64,000 nucleotides of DNA from Puniceicoccaceae bacterium. GTDB lineage: Bacteria; Verrucomicrobiota; Verrucomicrobiia; Opitutales; Coraliomargaritaceae. The notes under the pieces are model-generated. The model was not told the DNA's origin. It ran no database searches and saw nothing but the letters and a program-made list of their open reading frames with translations. The stretch lies in NCBI GenBank assembly GCA_002729725.1, contig PBYS01000019.1, positions 44,926 through 108,925 on the forward strand. The letters are read 5' to 3'. This document shows positions 56,827-64,000 of this stretch, piece after piece. A program made the translations under genes and the position numbers. How positions within the stretch are numbered: position 1 is the first letter of the stretch; every line of letters starts with the position of its first letter.

Positions 56827-57252
56827 ATGACTCATGAAGAATTAGAAGAAGGCAAGGTGCTCAATCTCGATTTCGCAAAGCTGCGCAAGGTGGCCAATTG
56901 CGAGTCCGACGTGCTGCCTGCGATCGCTCAAGATATGCAAACCGGTGAGGTGCTGATTGTCGGCTACGCCAATGAACTGGCGCTGCAAACCGCTCTCGAA
57001 TGCGGCATGGCGACCTTTTGGAGCACTAGTCGCAACGAGCTCTGGATCAAGGGCAAGACCAGTGGCGATTATTTGAAAATCGAAGAGATCCGCGTCAATT
57101 GTGAGCAAAATTCGATTCTCTACAAGGTGACGCCGGCGGGCAAGGGCGCCTGCCACACCAAAAACCAAGCGGGCATTGCTCGCTCAGGTTGCTACTACCG
57201 TCGCCTCAAAGAGGACGGCAGTCTGGAATTCGTGGACGAGGCGCAAGTTTAG
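56827..57252 (+). CDS. hisI: Phosphoribosyl-AMP cyclohydrolase
   Basis: 141 residues. Third step of histidine biosynthesis: opens the purine ring of PR-AMP. GEVLIVGYANELALQTALECG, FWSTSRNELWIKGKTSGDYL, VNCEQNSILYKV and the zinc/metal ligands in GACHTKN and SGCYYRRL follow family order. It stands away from other his genes; hisS in this window is far off. Convergent with a glutaredoxin gene, 19 bases between stops. Confidence 0.93.
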   Translation: MTHEELEEGKVLNLDFAKLRKVANCESDVLPAIAQDMQTGEVLIVGYANELALQTALECGMATFWSTSRNELWIKGKTSGDYLKIEEIRVNCEQNSILYKVTPAGKGACHTKNQAGIARSGCYYRRLKEDGSLEFVDEAQV

Positions 57253-57271
57253 AGCGCGCTGACGAGGCCCT

Positions 57272-57559
57272 TTAATTCTCGTCGTCCGAGATGCCTAGCT
57301 TTTGGCGGATCTCGGGGAATTCGTTGAGCTCGGCAAGGAATTCGTCGACGTCGAAGTCGGCCACCATGAAGTCTTCATATTCGAAGGTGGGCGTCTTGGT
57401 TTGCCCGCTGAGGGCCACCATGGCGTCCATGTCCTTGGCGTTTACATTGACATCACGCACATCCAGATCGACACCTTGCGAATTGAAAAAAGAAAGGGCT
57501 TCACGGCACCAAGGGCAACCGGATTTGATGTAGAGAATCGGTAGTTTGTTTTTGCTCAT
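57272..57559 (-). CDS. Glutaredoxin
   Basis: 95 residues. Active site C15-P-W-C18 in YIKSGCPWCREAL and the cis-Pro segment KTPTFEYEDFMVADF. A small cytoplasmic disulfide reductase; the C-terminal extension is acidic (LGISDDEN). Confidence 0.92.
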   Translation of the reverse strand: MSKNKLPILYIKSGCPWCREALSFFNSQGVDLDVRDVNVNAKDMDAMVALSGQTKTPTFEYEDFMVADFDVDEFLAELNEFPEIRQKLGISDDEN

Positions 57560-57688
57560 AATGTAATTAAAAACCTATCTAATGGAGCACTGATTACAAC
57601 GCAAATACGTCGATTAATAAGTTTATATGGCGCGGACTTGCGCGTTGGCGGAAACTGCGATATAAGCGGCCTTTCGTCCCATTGATCC

Positions 57689-60544
57689 ATGAGTTCTCAC
57701 GAAGCATCTGTAATGCCTACGCAAGTGGCCGATTCGATTTCTGTTAAAGGCGCGCGCGAGCATAACCTGAAAAATGTGAGCGTGGACATTCCGCGCAATC
57801 AGTTGGTGGTGATCACGGGCGTCAGTGGTTCGGGTAAATCCTCACTGGCCTTCGATACCATCTATGCGGAGGGCTATCGCAAATACATCGACAGCCTCTC
57901 GACTAAGGCGCGTATGGTCCTGGAGCAAATTCCGCGTCCGGATGTGGACTACATTCAAGGTCTCTCGCCCGTCATCGCGCTGGAGCAGCGCACCGGGGGC
58001 GGGGGCAATCCGCGTAGCACCGTGGCAACGGTGACCGAAATCGCTGATTTTGCCCGTGTGCTGTGGGCGGTCTGCGGCACTCCTTATTGCCCGAAGGATG
58101 GCGGCATTATTGAGCGGCGCTCGATGGACGATTGCCTGACGCGCATTTATGCGGAGCCGGAGGGGAGTCGCTTGATGATTCTCGCTCCATGGATGACGGC
58201 CAAACCTGCGATCTTGCGCGAAGAATTGCCGCGCTTGCAGCAGCGTGGCTTCCAACGAGTGCGCCTTAACGGCGAGATCCGCCGTCTGGATGAGCATGAT
58301 CTGATCGATTCCAAGGCTGCGTCGATTTCTGTCGAGATCGTGGTCGATCGCATCGTGCTCAAGGCCGACCAGCGCAGTCGGCTGGCGGACTCCTTGGACT
58401 TGGCCTTCAGTGAGGGGGAGGACCGTGCGCTGATTTTACTTGAGGATGGGCAGCAATGGCGTGAACTCCCCTTGAGTAACCGTCTGGCTTGCGTGAATTG
58501 CGGCGATGTGTATGAGCCTGTCTCACCGCGTCATTTCTCCTGGAATCATGCCGAGGGCGCCTGTTCTGAGTGCGGTGGGCTGGGGGAGACCTTGCAATTT
58601 CAGCCCGAGCTGATTGTGCCAGATCCGAGTATTTCTGTCAAAAAGGGGGCGATTAAGCCATGGCGGCTCGGCTCCAAGCAGATGATCATTCGGCACAACG
58701 CGATTCTCAAGCAGTTGGCCGAGCAATTGCCATTTGATCCCAACTTGGCCTGGGATGAACTTGATGCCGATGTGCGCGCGCAAATCCTACACGGCGCGGG
58801 CGAGCGACTGTTCAGTTTTAAGCTCAAGGGCGGCAATACTAAGCCTGAGTTGATGCCATTTGAGGGTGTCCTCGCCGATCTTGAAAATATTCGCCGCCAC
58901 ACCACCAGCGACGGCCTGCGCGCCCGCCTGATGGCCTATCAAACCAGCAGTCGTTGCGAGGCTTGCTCCGGTCGCCGGTTGCGTCCGTCGAGCTTGAGTG
59001 TCTTGATCGAGGGGCGCTCCATTACCGATTTACTGGCCATGTCGCTGCAAGAAGCGCAAGGCTTCGTGGATGCGCTGCAAAGCAATCCCGCCTATGCGAC
59101 TGTGGGCGACGCCGTGCGCGGTCTCGGTTCGCGACTCTCCTTTTTGAATGAAGTCGGGCTCAGTTACCTCACACTCAATCGCACATACACCAGCTTAAGT
59201 GGGGGCGAAGCGCAGCGCGTGCGCCTGGCGACTCAGCTGGGCATGTCGCTGGTCGGCGTGGTCTATCTCTTAGATGAACCGAGTATTGGACTGCATCCAT
59301 TGGACAATCGTCGATTGATTCAAACGCTCATCGGTTTACGTGAGCGCGGCAACTCCGTCGTCGTAGTGGAACACGATGGTGAAACCATGTTGGCGGCCGA
59401 TCATCTGATCGAGCTCGGTCCCGGCGCGGGCGTTGAGGGGGGCGAGTTGATTTATCAGGGCAGCCCCACAGATGCGTTTAATGATACATACAGTCGCTCT
59501 GGCATGTTCCTCAGCGGGGAGGCGCGTGTTGAAAAGAATGCGTGCACGCTGCGTCCTAAGTCCGACTGGTTGAGCGTCGAGGGGGCCTATGAAAACAACC
59601 TCAAGCAGGTCGATGCGAAGTTTCCCGTTGGCCTGCTGAGCGTGGTTTGTGGGATGTCCGGCTCCGGGAAGAGCACCTTGGTCAACGACATATTGGCCAA
59701 AGCTGCGGCTTTTAAACTGAATCGCGCCAAAGCGATTCCCGGCAAGCATAAGAAGATCGCAGGGCTGGATCATTTCCTCTCTGTCATTCAAGTCGATCAA
59801 TCGCCGATCGGTCGCAGCCCGCGCTCCAACCCCGCGACTTTTACCAAGCTCTTCGATCAGTTGCGGGACCTTTTCGTTAAATGCTCGATCGCTAAGATAC
59901 GCGGATACAAGCGTAACCGTTTTTCCTTCAATGTGAGTGGTGGGCGTTGCGAACGTTGCAAAGGCGACGGCGTGATTAAGCTCGATATGCAGTTTATGGC
60001 CGACGTGTATAGCGAGTGCCCCAGTTGCAAGGGGCGTCGCTATAATCGGGAAACACTCGATGTGCGCTTTAAAGGCTATAATATCGCGGATGTGTTGGAG
60101 ATGAGTGTGGACGAAGCCTTGCAAGTTTTTGCGAAGCAGCCACGCATTGCCGAGAAATTGCACACTTTGGCCGATGTCGGGCTCGGTTACATCAAGCTGG
60201 GCCAGCCCGCCACCACGCTCTCCGGCGGTGAAGCGCAGCGGATTAAACTGTCCTTGGAATTGAGCAAGCGCCAGCAGGGGCAGACGCTCTACATCCTCGA
60301 TGAGCCGACGACTGGACTACACTGGCTGGATGTGCAGCGCCTCATGGACCTGGTCTTCAAGCTACGTGATGCGGGTAACACCATCCTGATCATCGAGCAC
60401 GACCTGGATGTGATTCGCATGGCTGATTGGATCATCGAGCTCGGTCCCGAGGGCGGAGAGGCCGGCGGCGAAATCGTCTTTCAGGGCGAGGCTGATACGT
60501 TCCGCGAAGGAAATTCGACACCCACACAGCAGGTGCTGTGCTGA
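57689..60544 (+). CDS. uvrA: UvrA-type excinuclease ABC subunit
   Basis: 951 residues with two ABC ATPase modules: Walker [15 protein letters not shown] and [16 protein letters not shown], signatures [15 protein letters not shown] and [15 protein letters not shown], Walker [12 protein letters not shown] and [12 protein letters not shown] UvrB-contact-like domain ([12 protein letters not shown] onward) and zinc modules with CVNCGD / CSECGG and CERCKGDG / CPSCKG are present. It detects DNA damage in nucleotide excision repair. The sequence is divergent enough that it may be the second UvrA of the genome. The Met at 57713 is an alternative start. Confidence 0.93.
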   Translation: MSSHEASVMPTQVADSISVKGAREHNLKNVSVDIPRNQLVVITGVSGSGKSSLAFDTIYAEGYRKYIDSLSTKARMVLEQIPRPDVDYIQGLSPVIALEQRTGGGGNPRSTVATVTEIADFARVLWAVCGTPYCPKDGGIIERRSMDDCLTRIYAEPEGSRLMILAPWMTAKPAILREELPRLQQRGFQRVRLNGEIRRLDEHDLIDSKAASISVEIVVDRIVLKADQRSRLADSLDLAFSEGEDRALILLEDGQQWRELPLSNRLACVNCGDVYEPVSPRHFSWNHAEGACSECGGLGETLQFQPELIVPDPSISVKKGAIKPWRLGSKQMIIRHNAILKQLAEQLPFDPNLAWDELDADVRAQILHGAGERLFSFKLKGGNTKPELMPFEGVLADLENIRRHTTSDGLRARLMAYQTSSRCEACSGRRLRPSSLSVLIEGRSITDLLAMSLQEAQGFVDALQSNPAYATVGDAVRGLGSRLSFLNEVGLSYLTLNRTYTSLSGGEAQRVRLATQLGMSLVGVVYLLDEPSIGLHPLDNRRLIQTLIGLRERGNSVVVVEHDGETMLAADHLIELGPGAGVEGGELIYQGSPTDAFNDTYSRSGMFLSGEARVEKNACTLRPKSDWLSVEGAYENNLKQVDAKFPVGLLSVVCGMSGSGKSTLVNDILAKAAAFKLNRAKAIPGKHKKIAGLDHFLSVIQVDQSPIGRSPRSNPATFTKLFDQLRDLFVKCSIAKIRGYKRNRFSFNVSGGRCERCKGDGVIKLDMQFMADVYSECPSCKGRRYNRETLDVRFKGYNIADVLEMSVDEALQVFAKQPRIAEKLHTLADVGLGYIKLGQPATTLSGGEAQRIKLSLELSKRQQGQTLYILDEPTTGLHWLDVQRLMDLVFKLRDAGNTILIIEHDLDVIRMADWIIELGPEGGEAGGEIVFQGEADTFREGNSTPTQQVLC

Positions 60545-60577
60545 TTGCAGGGCTGAGTGGTTGTTGCAGCGATTAAG

Positions 60578-61645
60578 TTATTGGCCTCTGACTTCTTGCA
60601 AGAAGGCTTGGATTGCGCGCAGGTGCCCCAGGGAGTCTCCACTATTCGTGTCGTGGGAGGCGGGGGAAACTTGCTTGCGGAAATATTCGATGTGCTTGAG
60701 TAATTGACGGATTGAATCGCAAATGTATGTAGACTTACAGGATCTGCTCTGCTCAAAGCGTTCGATTGCAGCTTTGGCCTTAGGGGGGCCTCCGAGCGAA
60801 ATGAACTTTTTGCCTAAAGAGAGCGCAGCGACTCCTATGTGTAGCTTCGAGGAGATGACTAAGTCGGTATTCTCCGATAAAAACTCTAATGTTGCGCTCG
60901 GGCTTTTATAGCAGTGGTTGGGCAGTTTCGGAGATCTGATTTCGTAGCTATGCGGCGAGTCCTCGCGGTGGGTGGTTAAGTTTGTCAGGCTGGCATTCCT
61001 GAAACGTGCGTAATAGCGCAACACGCAGAGCGCTTTGTAGTGGTATTTGGATTTGTTTAAATTAATCGCGATGCGAAAAGGCCTATTGGTGTCCAGTGGT
61101 AGGGGTGCTTTTTGAGGGATTTGTAGCATCTGGGGCGCGGATAGCACAATGTCGTCAAAATGTGATACCTGTAGTCCCAATTTCGTTAAGGTGTCTGCGT
61201 CTACTTTCAATCTTGTCGTCGCTCCGCGTACGGAATTACGTGTGAGCATAAAGATGCTAGAGGCACGTGTGCAACAGACCGGGTTTCCGTCTCCCCCAAT
61301 GGAAGCAAAGAAGGTCGGTATTTTTTTATCTTGAATGTAGCTACCCAGCTTGAATTGATCGGCTTGAAGCTCTTGTGCCCATGTTTCTGAGGTTGAGTTT
61401 AGGGTCAGCATGCCGCCACCACCGTAAATGCAGCAATCTACATCTTGTAGTAATTCTTCCACACTGAGACAGCGAGTTAGCTGGTATTGCTGGCAGAGGT
61501 CTGTGGGTAGGCGAAAGACTTTGACCGTGCAGCCTAGCGAGTTCAGCCAATGCCCGATCTGAGCTGCCATTAGGTCATCGCCGAAATTGGCTTGGTCATA
61601 GGCTCCGAACAGCGCGACTGTAGTATTTGAAAATTCAGCCATCAC
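60578..61645 (-). CDS. Polysaccharide pyruvyl transferase family protein
   Basis: About 355 residues, starting GTG 61645 or ATG 61642. FGAYDQANFGDDLMAAQIGHWL and the GGGGMLTL loop are family hallmarks; STLKLHIGVAAL-like sequence (VISSKLHIGVAALSLGKKFI) lies near the end. These enzymes add pyruvate ketals to exported glycans, or act as related sugar transferases. It overlaps the stop of the Wzt-like gene upstream and belongs to the same export operon. Confidence 0.87.
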   Translation of the reverse strand: MMAEFSNTTVALFGAYDQANFGDDLMAAQIGHWLNSLGCTVKVFRLPTDLCQQYQLTRCLSVEELLQDVDCCIYGGGGMLTLNSTSETWAQELQADQFKLGSYIQDKKIPTFFASIGGDGNPVCCTRASSIFMLTRNSVRGATTRLKVDADTLTKLGLQVSHFDDIVLSAPQMLQIPQKAPLPLDTNRPFRIAINLNKSKYHYKALCVLRYYARFRNASLTNLTTHREDSPHSYEIRSPKLPNHCYKSPSATLEFLSENTDLVISSKLHIGVAALSLGKKFISLGGPPKAKAAIERFEQSRSCKSTYICDSIRQLLKHIEYFRKQVSPASHDTNSGDSLGHLRAIQAFLQEVRGQ

Positions 61646-62846
61646 AGAAGTTGATCTCAGGTTGGATCCGGACGGGGCCGTTTTTGGTTATTGTTAGATC
61701 GGTTGAAACGCTGCCAGCGTGTGCTGGGTTCACCTCAACAGTAATGGGGCCGGTTTCGATCAGCTTTTTAGTGTTGGGGATGCCTAGCCAAAGGATTAGA
61801 TTGAGCTTCCCTTTGTTGAAGGTGTTCGTGAAATCTTTGATGACCATTGTCGCCTGAAGTCGACCGCCTTTGCAGACGCGAGTGGTTTTGGTTTCCATCG
61901 CCCCCAGGTTGGCTAGTTTGGTTCTGTTCTCGTCTTCAATTCGAATGCCTAGGCCGTAAGGTGCGGTCGTGGTCTTTTCCTCGATCTGAGCAGCGATTTT
62001 TAAGTCACTTCCTATCTGCTCGATGGAAATGTGATGAATCGCGACAGTCTCGTTTTCGATGACTTTGAAGGGGCGTGAGCTGTCGACGAGTGTTTGCTCG
62101 CTCGATAAGTGTCTTGAAATGACATCTGAGGAGTCGCCAATGTGGGCGATTTCCCCAGAGGAGATCAAGATTGATTTGGGGCACAGGTTGGAAACGGCCG
62201 CCATATTATGACTGACAAATATGACCGTGCGGCCGTGGCCGGCGACGTCCTTCATCTTGCCGAGGCATTTCTTTTGAAAGTCAGCATCGCCCACTGCTAG
62301 CACTTCATCGACGATCAAGATCTCCGGCTCCAAATGGGCGGCTACCGCGAAGCCCAGCCGGACATTCATTCCGGATGAATAGCGTTTTACTGGAGTGTCG
62401 ATGTGCTTTTCGATACCTGAGAAATCTATGATTTCATCCAGCTTTTGGTCGATCTCACGCTTCTTCATCCCCAAAATCGTGCCATTCAAGTAAATATTTT
62501 CTCGTCCAGTCAGCTCGGGATGAAAGCCCGTGCCGACCTCTAACAGGGCTGCGACACGGCCTCTTAGTTTTATTTCGCCCGCGCTGGGTTCGGTGATGCG
62601 GCTGATCACTTTGAGGAGCGTCGATTTGCCAGCACCGTTGTTGCCGATGACGCCGACTACCTCGCCGCGTTGGATGTCGAAGGAGATGTTCTTGAGTGCC
62701 CAGAATTCTTCCTTGTTGGTCTTCGCTTCTCGGTTTCTTAACTTTCTCCAGAGCCTCGAAGTTTCCTCCCGTAGCGAGGTCATGCCGATCTCGCCTAAGT
62801 TGTAGACCTTCGATAGGTTGCGGACTTCAATAATTGGTCTACTCAT
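61635..62846 (-). CDS. Polysaccharide ABC exporter ATP-binding protein (Wzt-like)
   Basis: 403 residues from the ATG at 62846 (MSRPIIEVRNLSKVYNLGE). ABC module: Walker A GVIGNNGAGKSTLLK, signature YSSGMNVRLGFA, Walker B ILIVDEVLAVGD. The C-terminal 150 residues form a Wzt_C-like beta-sandwich that reads the end of the glycan chain. Works with the permease encoded just upstream. An open extension to 62978 is rejected: low-complexity N terminus. Confidence 0.92.
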   Translation of the reverse strand: MSRPIIEVRNLSKVYNLGEIGMTSLREETSRLWRKLRNREAKTNKEEFWALKNISFDIQRGEVVGVIGNNGAGKSTLLKVISRITEPSAGEIKLRGRVAALLEVGTGFHPELTGRENIYLNGTILGMKKREIDQKLDEIIDFSGIEKHIDTPVKRYSSGMNVRLGFAVAAHLEPEILIVDEVLAVGDADFQKKCLGKMKDVAGHGRTVIFVSHNMAAVSNLCPKSILISSGEIAHIGDSSDVISRHLSSEQTLVDSSRPFKVIENETVAIHHISIEQIGSDLKIAAQIEEKTTTAPYGLGIRIEDENRTKLANLGAMETKTTRVCKGGRLQATMVIKDFTNTFNKGKLNLILWLGIPNTKKLIETGPITVEVNPAHAGSVSTDLTITKNGPVRIQPEINFCDG

Positions 62847-62913
62847 TGTCTTAGTGCGTGGGGAATATGCAGGCGGGTGACGCGTGTCTGGTAAAGTGGC
62901 GCTGAGTGTGGGC

Positions 62914-63834
62914 TCATGAGTAGTCGACGAAGTTACGTTGGATCCGGTTGTAGACGATGACGCCCGATAGTAGCACAAAAATGGTAATTACAGCGGATTG
63001 TACCATCAGGCCACTATCGAGGGTGCCTTGGCCTAAGAAGAGCAAGCGGTAACTTTCCACTACAGTCGTCATCGGATTTAGGTTCACGACCCATCGCCAA
63101 TGCTCTGGGATAGAAGAGAGCGGATATATGACGGGGGTGATATACATCCAAGCCTGGATGATGAAGTTGGAGACGTTGTGCAGATCGCGATATTTGGCCG
63201 CGAGTGCGGACATCCATAAGCCAATCCCTAAACTCAGTGCGCCAGTTTGCAGCACCAGTACTGGAAATAACCAGGCCCAAGGAGAGAATGCAAAAGTATT
63301 TGCTGCTTCTGTGAAATACTTGAAGTAAATCCAAAACGCTCCAAAAGTGATTAATTGTATCGTGAATGCGATGAGGTTACTGATGGTCACCGATGCTGGG
63401 ACGATAATGCGTGGGAAATAAACCTTACGAAACAAGTTCGCATTGACGATCAAGTTAGAACTGGTCGCTAGGAAAGTCTGGGCGAAATAGTTCCAACCTA
63501 GTAGCCCGCTCAGGTAAAAGAGGGTTTGTGGTAAGCCGTCGGTGCTAATGCCGGCAACTTTGCCAAAAATGACGGTGAAAACCAGTGTCATGAATAGCGG
63601 CTGGATTACGAACCATGCTGGGCCCAATACCGTTTGTTTGTATTTAGATACAAAGTCGCGAATGATCAGGAAGCGCAGCATATCACGGTATTCCCAGAGC
63701 CCGTGCCAGTCGATGGATAGCCAAGATCTGTGGGGGCGAATGATTAGAGTCGAGCCATCTTCGGTCAGGGGGGTAGAGGAGTTACCATGCTGCTGGCGAC
63801 TTGATTGGGCTGGAGTCTTCTTGTCTCGATTCAC
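62914..63834 (-). CDS. Polysaccharide ABC exporter permease (Wzm-like)
   Basis: 306 residues, GTG start at 63834. An ABC-2 type permease with six hydrophobic segments: LGPAWFVIQPLFMTLVFTVIFG, YFAQTFLATSSNLIVNANLF, and the C-terminal NLNPMTTVVESYRLLFLG typical of O-antigen/teichoic exporters. With the Wzt-like ATPase it moves undecaprenol-linked glycans across the inner membrane. Confidence 0.93.
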   Translation of the reverse strand: MNRDKKTPAQSSRQQHGNSSTPLTEDGSTLIIRPHRSWLSIDWHGLWEYRDMLRFLIIRDFVSKYKQTVLGPAWFVIQPLFMTLVFTVIFGKVAGISTDGLPQTLFYLSGLLGWNYFAQTFLATSSNLIVNANLFRKVYFPRIIVPASVTISNLIAFTIQLITFGAFWIYFKYFTEAANTFAFSPWAWLFPVLVLQTGALSLGIGLWMSALAAKYRDLHNVSNFIIQAWMYITPVIYPLSSIPEHWRWVVNLNPMTTVVESYRLLFLGQGTLDSGLMVQSAVITIFVLLSGVIVYNRIQRNFVDYS

Positions 63835-63975
63835 GTTTGAGCTAGATGTCGAGTGTTTTTCAGGTGGTCAAATGCAATTTTAGTAAATGTCACCGGACTG
63901 ATGAGTTTAGCCTGAATCCGTGAGATAATTGTATCCGCAAGTCGGCGTGCTTGGTTTTCATTGGCGCCCCGTAAT
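63831..63975 (-). other. Possible 3' end of an upstream gene
   Basis: A 48-codon open stretch on the minus strand ends in TGA 63831-63833, overlapping the permease GTG start (GTGA). It reads ARRLADTIISRIQAKLISP and ends LKNTRHLAQT. It is closed upstream by a stop at about 63975, so a start or a frameshift would be needed; the overlap is the only argument that it is real. Confidence 0.25.
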
Positions 63976-64000
63976 TTTCAAGGCATTGGCCTTCAGGATC

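Overview
The window looks like a chromosomal segment of a marine Verrucomicrobiota bacterium, probably class Opitutae (Coraliomargarita/Puniceicoccales-like). This placement is inferred from gene content, not measured. Supporting features are an OmcB-like DUF11 protein with paired cysteines, a Bacteroidota/Verrucomicrobiota-style three-gene succinate dehydrogenase, a DUF1559/H-X9-DG-type pseudopilin remnant, Gfo/Idh/MocA and beta-helix glycosidase genes, and weak or absent Shine-Dalgarno sequences at many starts. I saw no tRNA, rRNA or CRISPR array.

Layout. 0-17 kb is central metabolism: a partial aminotransferase, CTP synthase (pyrG), sdhCAB, the DUF11 envelope protein, a 1153-residue protein that may be a PPi-type PEP carboxykinase, and a maltodextrin operon (secreted protein, malQ, sugar transporter). 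17-21.4 kb carries menG/ubiE, a zinc-finger-less ClpX-like ATPase, an HU/IHF protein and a histidyl-tRNA synthetase-type gene. 21.8-32 kb is a type I restriction-modification island: half-size hsdS, hsdM, a 27-codon micro-ORF, dinD, full hsdS, a REP-associated tyrosine transposase with its own REP palindromes, an AlbA-domain/HTH gene, hsdR and a YgjP-type metalloprotease. The island is full of short repeats (REP hairpins, heptamers, a 12-nt tandem array, stem-loop units). 32-38.5 kb is again housekeeping: class I fumarase, trpG/pabA, nrdR, a HIT protein, and amt-glnK behind a good sigma-54 promoter.

38.5-44.6 kb is a decayed carbohydrate-utilisation island. Almost every gene in it is an end-to-end fusion of fragments: a FAD oxidoreductase lacking both ends, a GH110-like beta-helix protein lacking its start, a secreted beta-helix protein lacking its end, a signal peptide out of frame with its own body, and a pseudopilin fused in frame to a Gfo/Idh/MocA oxidoreductase. 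44.7-52.3 kb is an AraC regulator, a TonB-dependent receptor and an extracytoplasmic redox cluster (DsbA-like, small membrane protein, MauE-like, PepSY membrane protein, DUF2271, DUF4198, ApbE). There the DUF2271 protein carries a motif resembling the ApbE flavinylation site. A convergent eight-haem cytochrome c/TPR lipoprotein follows. 54.6-60.5 kb carries transketolase, hisI, a glutaredoxin and a UvrA. The right end encodes polysaccharide export (pyruvyl transferase family, Wzt-like ATPase, Wzm-like permease).

The observations I rate highest are the REP/RAYT unit inside the restriction island, the candidate flavinylated DUF2271 redox cluster, and the fusion-riddled island at 38.5-44.6 kb.
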